A DNA stretch of 64,000 bases from Acidobacteriota bacterium (GTDB lineage Bacteria > Acidobacteriota > Vicinamibacteria > Vicinamibacterales > UBA2999): positions 58,218 to 122,217 of the forward strand of contig CAUJDN010000093.1 in the NCBI GenBank assembly GCA_963169195.1, written 5' to 3'. A model generated the notes under the pieces. The model saw only the letters and a list, made by a program, of their open reading frames with translations. It was not told the DNA's origin and made no database searches. The translations under genes and the position numbers were made by a program. Shown in pieces: positions 30,177 to 37,523 of this stretch (position 1 is the first letter of the stretch; every line of letters begins with the position of its first letter).

Positions 30177-30590
30177 ATGACCCTCAAACCGATGTCGAGC
30201 GCGCTTCTGGTGTTCCTGCTTGCGGCGTGCGGAGGACAACCGAGCATGCCGTTCCAGACCACCGACACAACTTCGGGCAACGGCCCAGAAGCCACGCCGG
30301 GCCGCACCGTCGCCGTCCACTACACAGGGTGGCTGTACGACGACAGCCGGCCTGAGAAGAAAGGGACGAAGTTCGACAGCTCGCGCGACCGGAACGAGCC
30401 GTTCGAGTTCTCGCTCGGCGCCGGCGAGGTCATCCGCGGATGGGACGAGGGCGTGAAAGGCATGAAGGTGGGCGGCAAGCGCGTCCTCACCATCCCGCCC
30501 GACATGGGCTACGGCGCACGCGGCGCCGGCGGCGTCATCCCGCCGAACGCCACGCTGCTCTTCGAAGTCGAGCTGCTCGGCGTGAAGTAA
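30177..30590 (+). CDS. FKBP-type peptidyl-prolyl isomerase, lipoprotein
   Basis: A 137-aa enzyme that speeds cis-trans proline isomerisation in periplasmic proteins. The signal [18 protein letters not shown] carries a lipobox (L-L-A-A-C) with the Cys at about 18. The single FKBP domain shows [41 protein letters not shown] and G-Y-G-A-R-G. The ATG at 30177 is set by the signal peptide; frames further upstream cross the tRNA gene. Confidence 0.93.
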   Translation: MTLKPMSSALLVFLLAACGGQPSMPFQTTDTTSGNGPEATPGRTVAVHYTGWLYDDSRPEKKGTKFDSSRDRNEPFEFSLGAGEVIRGWDEGVKGMKVGGKRVLTIPPDMGYGARGAGGVIPPNATLLFEVELLGVK

Positions 30591-30653
30591 CGAGCGCCTC
30601 CGGGGGCCGGCCATCGCCCCGGCCTCCTTTCGCGCGCCTTCCTGATTCCAGCC

Positions 30654-31769
30654 GTGGACTGTCGGCACTTCGGGGTGTGCGGTGGCTGCAGCGTACCGGG
30701 TGTGCCCTACGCCCGACAGCTGGCCGGCAAGCAGGCGCGGCTGGCCGGCTGGTTCCCGGACGTTGAACCGGCCGCGATGGTGCCGTCTCCCGTCGAGGGA
30801 GGCTTCCGGCACAAGGTGGCGTTCGTCTTCGCGCCAGGCACCGGAAGCTCCAACCTCCTGATGGGGCACTACCAAGCCGGATCCGCGCGCATCGTCCCCG
30901 TCGAAGAATGTCCGGTCCACAGCGATCGAGGCAACCATCTCGCCTTCGCTCTTCGAGGGCACCTCGCCCTCGGTCGTGTGCCGCCGGGCGTGCTGCGGCA
31001 CGTCCTCGTACGGACGACGGATGATGGGAGGGAGGCGGTGATGATGCTGGTCGTGACCGCCAACCACCGGTCGCTGCGAGGGCCGGTGCGGGCGCTGCTC
31101 GATTCGCCCGCTCGTCCGGACGGCTTCTTCGTGAACAGCCACGACCGCCCGGGGCCATTCATGGTGGGCCGCGAGACCATCCGGATCGACGGCCGGGCGC
31201 ACGTGCGAGAGGAGATGCTCGGCACGAGCTTCCTCATCTCGCCGACGGCGTTCTTCCAGACGAACGTGAGGGCGGCGCGCGAGCTGCTGCGCCTGGTGCT
31301 GGACCTGGTTGACGGCGCGGACCGCGTGCTCGATCTCTACAGCGGCAGCGGCCTGTTCGCCATCCCGCTCGCCCGGCGCGGCTCTCGCGTCGTGGCCGTG
31401 GAGGAGAACCGGCAGGCCGTGAACGACGCCGAGGCCAACCTGCGGTTGAACCGGGTGGCCGACGACAGCGTCCGGTTGCTGGCGGCACGGACTGAGGACG
31501 CGATGGCGCGGCTCTCGCGGGAGCGCTTCGAGGGTGTCGTCCTGGACCCGCCGCGGCAGGGCTGCCCGGACGCCGTGCTCGACGCGGTCGTGAGGCTCGG
31601 GGCCCGGCGCGTCATCTACGTGTCGTGCAACCCTCAACGGCTGGCCCTGGAGAGGCCCCGGATCGAGCGCGCGGGCTACCGTCTGTCGCGCCTGCGGGGC
31701 GTGGACATGTTTCCCCATACCGACCACATCGAGGCGGTCGCGACGTTCGAGCGAGCGAGCACGCGATGA
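30654..31769 (+). CDS. RlmD/TrmA-family 5-methyluridine RNA methyltransferase
   Basis: A 371-aa SAM-dependent enzyme of the RumA/TrmA family that makes m5U in rRNA or tRNA. The N-terminal iron-sulfur motif C-R-H-F-G-V-C-G-G-C with a later E-E-C-P-V-H is the [4Fe-4S] site typical of RlmD/RlmC types. There is no TRAM domain in front, so the protein is shorter than E. coli RlmD. The catalytic part has D-L-Y-S-G-S-G-L-F, L-D-P-P-R-Q-G-C and Y-V-S-C-N-P with the nucleophilic Cys. The start is GTG at 30654. The stop overlaps the Nudix gene start (ATGA). The exact target nucleotide cannot be told. Confidence 0.88.
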   Translation: MDCRHFGVCGGCSVPGVPYARQLAGKQARLAGWFPDVEPAAMVPSPVEGGFRHKVAFVFAPGTGSSNLLMGHYQAGSARIVPVEECPVHSDRGNHLAFALRGHLALGRVPPGVLRHVLVRTTDDGREAVMMLVVTANHRSLRGPVRALLDSPARPDGFFVNSHDRPGPFMVGRETIRIDGRAHVREEMLGTSFLISPTAFFQTNVRAARELLRLVLDLVDGADRVLDLYSGSGLFAIPLARRGSRVVAVEENRQAVNDAEANLRLNRVADDSVRLLAARTEDAMARLSRERFEGVVLDPPRQGCPDAVLDAVVRLGARRVIYVSCNPQRLALERPRIERAGYRLSRLRGVDMFPHTDHIEAVATFERASTR

Positions 31770-32497
31770 ACCAGGCACAGGCGAGGGAGCCACGGCCGGC
31801 GTCGACCGTCGTGGTGGTGCGGCCGTCGGCGGGAGGCGGCGCCGAGGTGCTGCTGGTGAAGCGCAACGATCGCGTGGCCTTCATGGCGGGCGCGTTCGTC
31901 TTCCCCGGCGGTCGCGTGGACGACGCCGATCACGCGCACGCGGATGACGGACGGTTCCTGCGCCAGCCCCCGCGGTTCGCGGACCTCCCCGTCGCCCAGG
32001 AACTGCCCTATCGGGTCGCGGCGGTTCGGGAACTGGCCGAGGAGGCGAACGTCACCATCGGCGTGGACGACCTGGAGCCGTTCGCGCACTGGGTCACACC
32101 GGCGATCGAGGCCCGCCGGTACGACACGCGCTTCTTCCTGGCCGTCATGCCGGCCGGGCAGAACGCCAGGCACGATGGGGGAGAGATGACCGAACTCGCC
32201 TGGCTTGCGCCGTCGGACGCGATCCAGCGCTGCCGTCGTGGCGAGATCATGCTGCCGCCGCCCACGTGGACGACCCTCCGCCAACTGGAGCGCCACCGCA
32301 CCGTGGAGGACGCCGTCCACTGGGCGCGGCAGCGTTCCATCGTGCGCGTCGAGCCGGGTTTCGTGAGGGCGGCCGGGGAAAGCATCCTCACCCTGCCCGG
32401 CGATCCGACGTTCCCAACGATTGAAGGGTGGGACGTGCCCGAGGAAACGCGCTTCGTGCTGAAGGAGGGCCAGGGCTGGCTACCGAGGCGGGAGTAG
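31766..32497 (+). CDS. Nudix hydrolase with an inserted Nudix box (NUDT19-like)
   Basis: A 243-aa Nudix-fold protein. The box begins F-P-G-G-R-V-D-D-A and ends R-E-L-A-E-E-A-N-V, but about 35-40 residues separate the Gly part from the R-E-x-x-E-E part instead of the usual few. That insertion is characteristic of NUDT19/RP2-like members, which act on CoA and acyl-CoA; substrate here is inference. E-x-x-E-E metal ligands are kept. It is translationally coupled to the upstream methyltransferase gene. Confidence 0.82.
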   Translation: MNQAQAREPRPASTVVVVRPSAGGGAEVLLVKRNDRVAFMAGAFVFPGGRVDDADHAHADDGRFLRQPPRFADLPVAQELPYRVAAVRELAEEANVTIGVDDLEPFAHWVTPAIEARRYDTRFFLAVMPAGQNARHDGGEMTELAWLAPSDAIQRCRRGEIMLPPPTWTTLRQLERHRTVEDAVHWARQRSIVRVEPGFVRAAGESILTLPGDPTFPTIEGWDVPEETRFVLKEGQGWLPRRE

Positions 32498-32531
32498 AGA
32501 CCCGCACCTGCCCGCATCCGCCCGCGCCCAG

Positions 32532-33434
32532 TCAGTCGGTGTTGATGAACCGATAGAGCACCCGGATCAGGCGGTACGCCTCGGGCATCGAGGCGCGCGA
32601 GAACTGGACGACGTCGGGCGCGACGACGGTGATGTCGCTGAAGGCGGCGGCGACTTCGGGGATGATGACGTTGCGGAACTGCATCCGCACCTGGTAGCTG
32701 GCAAGGCGCTCGGGAGCAGGCTTGCGCGCGGACTGGACGCCCTCGCGGGACGCAGCCTGGATGTCCTTTCGGGCCTCGGCCAGCGGCTTCAACTCGACCG
32801 CCCGCGTGTTGATGGCGCGCTTCACGGCGACGCCGCGGACGCCGGGAACCGCGCGCGCCACCTCCTCCACCGCGGCGTCATCTCCGCTGACCGCAACGAC
32901 CGGGACGCCGTACCATCGGGCGAGCGCGGCGTTCATCCCGCCCTCGCCGACCGAGGCGCCGTTGACCTGGAGATCCCGGACGACGCCCGAGCCGGTATGG
33001 GCGAACAGGCCGCGCGCCGCGTCGGCCTTGGCGTGGTAGCCGACGAAGATGATGGCGTCGAAGGTTTCGTCGAGCCCCTCCATCATCCCGTAGCGCTTGA
33101 AACTGTGGCTGATGAGGCGCGCGCGCGGGTCGAGATCCTCGGGGAGCAGGTTGCGCTGGCTGCCGTGCGAGTCGTTGACGACCACGTCCGTCGCCCCGCC
33201 CTCGAAGGCGCCGCGGATGGCCGCGTTGGCGTCCTCGGCCATCAGCCTGCGCGCGCGGCCGTACTCCGCCCCACCCGCGCTCGTCTGGTCATCGCCGTTG
33301 ACGCCCGAGATGCCTTCCATGTCGACGGAGATGTAGACCTTCTTCCCCTGCGCTCCGGCCGGTGTCACCGGGAACGCGAAGGACACGAAGGACACGAAGA
33401 GCATGGCCACGAGACCGGAACGTTCTGGAGTCAC
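32532..33434 (-). CDS. Secreted M55 D-aminopeptidase (DppA-like)
   Basis: A 300-aa peptidase of family M55, which in Bacillus (DppA) cleaves D-Ala-D-Ala and D-amino-acid peptides, a role in peptidoglycan peptide recycling. A signal peptide covers residues 1-29 (ending in P-A-G-A-Q). The domain begins K-V-Y-I-S-V-D-M-E-G-I-S-G with the Asp/Glu zinc ligands, then N-D-S-H-G, F-V-G-Y-H-A and H-T-G-S-G. The start is GTG at 33434 with GAGG seven bases upstream. The signal peptide's V-S-F-V-S-F-A-F is encoded by a 9-bp tandem repeat. It is the last gene of a leftward cluster that also holds the selenoprotein. Confidence 0.9.
   Translation of the reverse strand: MTPERSGLVAMLFVSFVSFAFPVTPAGAQGKKVYISVDMEGISGVNGDDQTSAGGAEYGRARRLMAEDANAAIRGAFEGGATDVVVNDSHGSQRNLLPEDLDPRARLISHSFKRYGMMEGLDETFDAIIFVGYHAKADAARGLFAHTGSGVVRDLQVNGASVGEGGMNAALARWYGVPVVAVSGDDAAVEEVARAVPGVRGVAVKRAINTRAVELKPLAEARKDIQAASREGVQSARKPAPERLASYQVRMQFRNVIIPEVAAAFSDITVVAPDVVQFSRASMPEAYRLIRVLYRFINTD
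33378..33401. repeat. 9-bp tandem repeat inside the M55 signal peptide
   Basis: GAAGGACAC occurs twice back to back, followed by a partial third copy GAAGAGC. A related run (TTCGTGTTCGTC type) recurs at about 33520-33553 in the spacer beside the selenoprotein stop. Simple repeats with this CACGAAG core occur dispersed in many GC-rich genomes; that last point is recollection, not checked. Confidence 0.6.
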
Positions 33435-33557
33435 AGGGGAGCCTCGATCAACTCGGTGTTGTGTCGAACGCCGGGGCCGGGCCCGCGTGCGGCGGGTCCC
33501 GACCCGGATCTCCGAAATTCTCGTGTTCGTCCTGACCTTCGTGTTCGTCGTGAAGGA

Positions 33558-34205
33558 TCAGCCCGCCGGCTGGAGCGCGGTCTCGACGAACTGCTGCTCC
33601 GGCAGCGCGCCGAGGATCTCGATGCTGTCGTTGACGATGGTCTTGGGGACCCCTGTCACGTGGTGCTTCCGCGACAGGTCCATGAAGGAGGTGGCCTCCA
33701 CGGCCGTAGCCGTGATGTGCGGGCTGCTGAACGCCATCTTGTGCGCGAGGACGACCGCCCTCGGGCAGTGCGGTCAAGTCGGGGTGGAGAAGACCTTGAT
33801 CTCGGTAGGCGAGGTGACCGCCTCCAGCATCTTCACCGTGGCGGGCTCGAGCTCCACCTGGCCGGTGCCGGCGATCAGGATGGACTCGACAAGGGGGACG
33901 AACTCGTAGCCGGTGGGCGCTCCGAGGAAGCGCATCCGGGTGTCCTCGCCGTTCCGGAGCACGACAATGGCGGGCTCTCGCTCGACGGCGTACCTGGCGC
34001 GGTCTTCGGTGTCGAGCACGAAGTTCTTCTCGACGACCGAGATCCTGTCGTTGAGGGAGGCCACCTCGTCGAGGACCTGCTTGGCGACGGGTCCGCCCTC
34101 GGAACCGCCGATGGTCTGGGTGAACAGGAGGAGCGTGACCGGGGTATCAATGGCCGAGAGGTGCTGCCGCAGCACCTGGGCATCGTTGTCGGAAAGGAGT
34201 CCCAT
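33558..34205 (-). CDS. Selenocysteine-containing two-domain thioredoxin-fold protein (glutaredoxin-like/PDO type)
   Basis: A 215-aa protein if TGA at 33776-33774 is read as Sec. Domain 1 (about 1-115) is a thioredoxin fold without a redox pair: where C-x-x-C would be, it reads F-T-Q-T-I-G-G-S. Domain 2 has V-F-S-T-P-T-U-P-H-C-P-R-A-V, giving a U144-P-H-C147 active site. The sequence after the TGA continues the fold: V-E-A-T-S-F-M-D-L, then the cis-Pro loop V-T-G-V-P-K-T-I-V-N, and I-L-G-A-L-P-E-Q-Q-F. This matches protein disulfide oxidoreductases of the glutaredoxin-like (TIGR02187) type, with Sec replacing the attacking Cys. A SECIS-like hairpin follows the TGA. The start is ATG 34205, possibly leaderless. 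An ordinary caller would end the gene at 33774. Likely a cytoplasmic dithiol-disulfide oxidoreductase or peroxide-linked reductase; partner unknown. Confidence 0.9.
33742..33776 (-). promoter_or_regulatory. UGA Sec codon and SECIS-like hairpin in the thioredoxin-fold gene
   Basis: The TGA is at 33776-33774. Seventeen bases later a GGTC tetraloop (33756-33753) caps a 7-bp stem (CGAGGGC/GTCCTCG with one G-U pair, 33763-33746). A C-C mismatch and a further 3 bp (TGC/GCA) extend it to 33767-33742. E. coli fdhF has GGUC 18 bases after its UGA, so the geometry is nearly the same. Pairing was derived by eye. Confidence 0.8.
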
Positions 34206-34217
34206 CTCCGGATTATA
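34206..34217 (-). promoter_or_regulatory. TATAAT -10 box directly ahead of the selenoprotein start
   Basis: A perfect TATAAT (34217-34212) ends six bases before the ATG at 34205, which would put transcription start at or next to the A of the ATG and give a leaderless mRNA. No convincing -35 lies 17 bases upstream, and the 5' side is a GC-rich hairpin (GGCCC-GAC-GGGCC). A CCGGAG touching the ATG is too close to act as a normal ribosome-binding site. Confidence 0.4.
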
Positions 34218-34245
34218 GGCCCGGCCCGTCGGGCCCTGCCGGCGA

Positions 34246-34725
34246 TCAGAACTTGAACAGGTCGTCGAACGCCTTGCGCGCCGTGGACGAGGGGACGGAC
34301 CCTTTGTCACCCGCCGCCGGAACGGCGCCGGCCGCGGTGGTTTCGCGCTCGAGGCTGGTCCGCGCCTCGAAGAAGGCGCAATCGTTGGCCACGTCCTTCG
34401 GGGACACGCGCGCGGGCACCGGCCGCGCGCATTCGAACCGTGCCGCGGGATCGAAGTGCGTGCACTGCACGCACGAGCGGAGATCCTGCTGGCATTTCGG
34501 GCAGGTACTGCGGGAGAGGATCTGCGCGTCCACGAGGGTCCCGCAGCGCGCGCAGCGGGCGACCTCGCGGTAGCCCATCATGCGCGGGTTGCGGGCGCCC
34601 TCCGACGAGATGCGCCGCGCGCCGGCCGGGGCCCCCGGCTCGCGCGCGGGTCTCTGGCCGGCCGGCGCCGGGCGCTCGCGCCCATCGTCCTGATACCCGC
34701 GCTGACGGTACTTGCGGTCGCTCAC
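34246..34725 (-). CDS. Cys-rich zinc-ribbon-like protein of unknown function
   Basis: A 159-aa protein without a recognised family. An Arg/Pro-rich disordered N-terminus (1-50) precedes a Cys-dense core: C-A-R-C-G-T-L-V-D, C-P-K-C, C-V-Q-C-T-H-F-D, F-E-C-A-R and D-C-A-F-F. Together these give a zinc ribbon and probably a second metal-binding knuckle. The tail is low-complexity and ends F-D-D-L-F-K-F. It starts at GTG 34725, directly abutting the amidohydrolase TAG, and precedes the Sec-containing oxidoreductase by 40 bp. A thiol-rich partner next to a disulfide oxidoreductase gene is suggestive, not proof of a link. Confidence 0.72.
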   Translation of the reverse strand: MSDRKYRQRGYQDDGRERPAPAGQRPAREPGAPAGARRISSEGARNPRMMGYREVARCARCGTLVDAQILSRSTCPKCQQDLRSCVQCTHFDPAARFECARPVPARVSPKDVANDCAFFEARTSLERETTAAGAVPAAGDKGSVPSSTARKAFDDLFKF

Positions 34726-36453
34726 CTACGCCTCACCCTTGGGATGCATGGTCTTGCCTCCAACCACGGTGCGGGCGACCTGGATGGTCTTGATCTCGTC
34801 GGGGTTCACGTCGTGGGGATCCTTCGCCAGCATGACGAAGTCGGCGTGCTTGCCGGGTGTGATGGAGCCCTTGACGGTTTCCTCGTGGGACGCGTACGCG
34901 CCGTGGATGGTGGCAATCGTCAGCGCCTCGTCCACCGAGACACGCTGCCTGGGGCCCCAGACGTGCCCGCTGAAATCCTTGCGCGTGACCATGCTCTGGA
35001 GGGCCATCAGCGGCTCGAATGGTCCAGGCCCGTAATCCGACGCTCCGGGAACGGGAATGCCGTACTCGAGGAAGGACTTGTGGGCGAACATCCAGTTCAT
35101 CTTCTCGTCGCCGTATTCCTTCCACTTCTCGCCGTGGTAGTGGGCGTAGGTCCAGAACGGCGTGGGGATGACGCCGAGCGCCTTGATGCGGCCGAGCAGA
35201 TCCGGGTTCACCAGCGAGCAGTGCTCGATGCGGTTGCGCGGGTCGGGCCGCGGCCACTGCTTCTGCACGCGCTCGTAGGCCTTCAGCACCATGTCGATGG
35301 TGACGTCGCCGTTGGCGTGAATGGCGACGCGGAAGTTGTGGCGCCACGCGTCCTCGACGGCCTGGTCGATCTCCTGCTGCGTCATGGTGAGGATGCCATA
35401 GTCGTCGGTGCCGACGTACGGCGTGCTCATGCGCATGGTGCGCTCGGAGGCGGAGCCGTCGGCCCCGAACTTGACGCCCACGACGCGAATCCACTCGTCG
35501 CCGAAGCCGGAGTGGATGCCCGCGGCCTTGAAGCCGGCGAAGGTGTCGGCGCCGCGCGCGAGGAAGCCCACGCGATGACGCAGCTCGCCGTTGGCGCGCG
35601 CGTCCTCGTAGGCCTGAATACGGTCGCGGTTCGCGCCGGCGTCGTGCACGGACGTGAGGCCCGCCGCGGTGAGCAGCTCCGAGATGTAGCGCATGCCGTT
35701 CCGCCCGCGCTCCCGCTGCTGCTCGGGCGTGAAGGTCTCGCGCGTCCCCACCTTGGCGAAGACGCCGCGCGCGAGTTCGGCCACGCGGCCGGTGTGCTCC
35801 CCGCTCTCGTCCCGGAAGAACCGGCCGTGATCCGGATCCGGCGTGTCCTTCGTGATGCCCGCCAGCTCGAAGGCCTTCGAGTTGTACCAGCTCGTGTGCC
35901 CGCCACGGTGGTTCACCACCAGCGGATGGTCGCGGGTCACCTCGTCCAGGAAGCGCTTCGTCAGGACGACGTCGAGCTTCGTGTCGTCGAACATGATGCC
36001 TTCGACCCACTGGCCCGGCGGCGTCTTGTCGGCCTTCGCCTTGAGGGCCGCCTGCAGCTCGCGCACGCGCGGCACGTTGGCATTCACGCTGTAGAGCTCG
36101 CCGACGCCGCTGACGTGACAGTGGGTGTCGGTGAAGCCAGGCGTGACCGTCATGCCGCCGGCGTCGAGCACGCGCGTGCGCGCGCTCGCGAGGTTGCGGA
36201 TGTCGGCCGTCGACCCGACCGCGATGAAGCGGCCGTCCTTGACGGCGAAGGCCTCGGCCCGCGGGCGGGCTGGGTCGACCGTGTAGACACGCGCGTTGAC
36301 CACGACGAGGTCGGCCTCGAAGACCGGCGTGGTCGCGGGTGCTGGCTGGGCGTCGGCGGCCGCGAGGTCGTCGAGCCCGGAGGAGGCGACGACGCCGGCT
36401 CCCGCCAGCGCCGCGCCGATGCCGAGAAACTCGCCCCGTGAGATGCGCTTCAT
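34726..36453 (-). CDS. Exported amidohydrolase of the YtcJ-like type
   Basis: A 575-aa metal-dependent hydrolase of amidohydrolase family 3. Residues 1-35 look like a Tat-type signal (I-S-R-G-E-F-L-G-I-G followed by an Ala/Gly-rich core), though the second Arg of the twin pair is Gly. Motifs: F-T-D-T-H-C-H-V (metal HxH), V-N-H-R-G-G-H-T, A-I-H-A-N-G-D, R-I-E-H-C-S-L and A-S-D-Y-G-P-G, ending with the small beta domain G-S-I-T-P-G-K-H-A-D-F-V-M-L. The substrate is unknown; YtcJ homologues are often called N-substituted formamide deformylases. The ATG at 36453 is chosen because upstream codons overlap unrelated GC-rich sequence. Confidence 0.88.
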   Translation of the reverse strand: MKRISRGEFLGIGAALAGAGVVASSGLDDLAAADAQPAPATTPVFEADLVVVNARVYTVDPARPRAEAFAVKDGRFIAVGSTADIRNLASARTRVLDAGGMTVTPGFTDTHCHVSGVGELYSVNANVPRVRELQAALKAKADKTPPGQWVEGIMFDDTKLDVVLTKRFLDEVTRDHPLVVNHRGGHTSWYNSKAFELAGITKDTPDPDHGRFFRDESGEHTGRVAELARGVFAKVGTRETFTPEQQRERGRNGMRYISELLTAAGLTSVHDAGANRDRIQAYEDARANGELRHRVGFLARGADTFAGFKAAGIHSGFGDEWIRVVGVKFGADGSASERTMRMSTPYVGTDDYGILTMTQQEIDQAVEDAWRHNFRVAIHANGDVTIDMVLKAYERVQKQWPRPDPRNRIEHCSLVNPDLLGRIKALGVIPTPFWTYAHYHGEKWKEYGDEKMNWMFAHKSFLEYGIPVPGASDYGPGPFEPLMALQSMVTRKDFSGHVWGPRQRVSVDEALTIATIHGAYASHEETVKGSITPGKHADFVMLAKDPHDVNPDEIKTIQVARTVVGGKTMHPKGEA

Positions 36454-36930
36454 AGCGCAGACTCTAGCAAAGATCTCCGGCAAAAAAGGGACAAAGAGAA
36501 GGGACCAACGCCGAAAAGCGAGACGTGGCGAGCGGGAAGCCGCCGGTGGCCTGCCGCGTGACCGCCGTCTCTGTGACTTCAGGCGGCGCGGAGGCCCGAC
36601 GAAGCGTGCCAGGGCCGCGGGGGCGGCCCTGGCACTGGTTGCACCGGGGCCACAACGAGGGGAAGCGCCGGATGCCGCCGCCCAGCATGAGTGAGCAGCA
36701 TGACTGTTATGCGACAAGGGCATGGCGATGTCAAGCTGCCGGGCCCGCCGCCGGGCAGGAACGGCGGCCGATGGGTTTCGTCGATTCGCGGGCACAGCCC
36801 GCCACCTCGGACCCGCAGCTCTTGCCCGACGGCCAGAATTCTCAGTCGAGCAGTATGCCGATTCGCCGGATGGGTCGCGGCGTGATGCCGCTTGCCGGCG
36901 GCCCGGCGCGGCAGGTGACGCCGCCCGCCG
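36454..36930. other. Gene-free stretch upstream of the amidohydrolase
   Basis: I find no convincing gene here. The open frames are short, have no recognisable domains and no good ribosome-binding sites. The stretch includes an A-rich run at about 36480-36520 and one very strong hairpin (36606-36635). It is probably the amidohydrolase promoter plus decayed DNA continuing into the S9-peptidase remnant. Confidence 0.5.
36606..36635. repeat. Strong perfect hairpin
   Basis: GTGCCAGGGCCG and CGGCCCTGGCAC form perfect 12-bp arms around a 6-base loop (CGGGGG). There is no T-run on either side, so it is not a standard terminator. It may be a transcription attenuator or a degenerate repetitive palindromic element. 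Confidence 0.6.
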
Positions 36931-36934
36931 CGAC

Positions 36935-37295
36935 CGACGACGTGTCGGACGCTGCCCGCTGATCGTCGCCACCCATGGCGGCCTCGCCGATCCCATGGCC
37001 AAGGTGAAGACCCCGACGATCTTGCTCGTGGGCGAAGAGGATCCGCGCGGGCCGCTGCCGCAGTCCGTGGAGATGTACCGCGCGCTGCGCAGCTACGGCG
37101 TGCCGACGCATCTGTACGTGGTCCCGCAAGAGGGGCAGGTGGACGGAGCTGCGGCACCGGCTGTTCAAGCCGCACGTGGAGATGGCGTGGTTCGAGCGGC
37201 GGGTGCACTGGCGCACGGACAGGTGGGAGCCAATCCCGGCAGGGGCGAGGGCGGACGAGGCACCGCGCAGCAGCTCGTCGAACGTCAACAGGTAG
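36935..37295 (+). pseudogene. Remnant of an S9 prolyl-oligopeptidase-family gene
   Basis: Two pieces of an S9 peptidase remain. One frame gives P-L-I-V-A-T-H-G-G (the conserved HGG loop) joined directly to V-K-T-P-T-I-L-L-V-G-E-E-D-P-R and S-V-E-M-Y-R-A-L-R-S-Y-G-V-P-T, which belong about 200 residues apart in intact enzymes. The catalytic Ser region is therefore deleted. After E-G-Q at about 37138 the frame shifts, and W-T-E-L-R-H-R-L-F-K-P-H-V-E-M-A-W-F-E-R continues to TAG at 37293. No start or signal peptide is present. The boundaries on the left are approximate. Confidence 0.72.
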
Positions 37296-37523
37296 CAGCT
37301 CGGGTGAATGGCAGACCCAACATCTAGTCGAGTTCTACGACTGTCGAGCTGGCTTCACGCCCGCCAGGAATTCCTCATATACGTGGGCGGGGCGCGCCGT
37401 GTTCCTTGAACCCCGCGCGTTCTCTGTGATAAAAACCTACTTGCGAAAATCTTCACAAATAGCTCCTGAAGGCCAAAGCGCGGTAGAGTGCTGCGTTTTG
37501 CAGTGGGGGAGTGTGTAGGGGAC

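Noticed and set aside
33448..33777. Antisense-frame ORF of 109 aa below the thioredoxin-fold gene as a separate protein
   Set aside because: Its Arg/His/Gly-rich translation has no domain, and the same DNA in the read-through frame encodes a thioredoxin C-terminal half.
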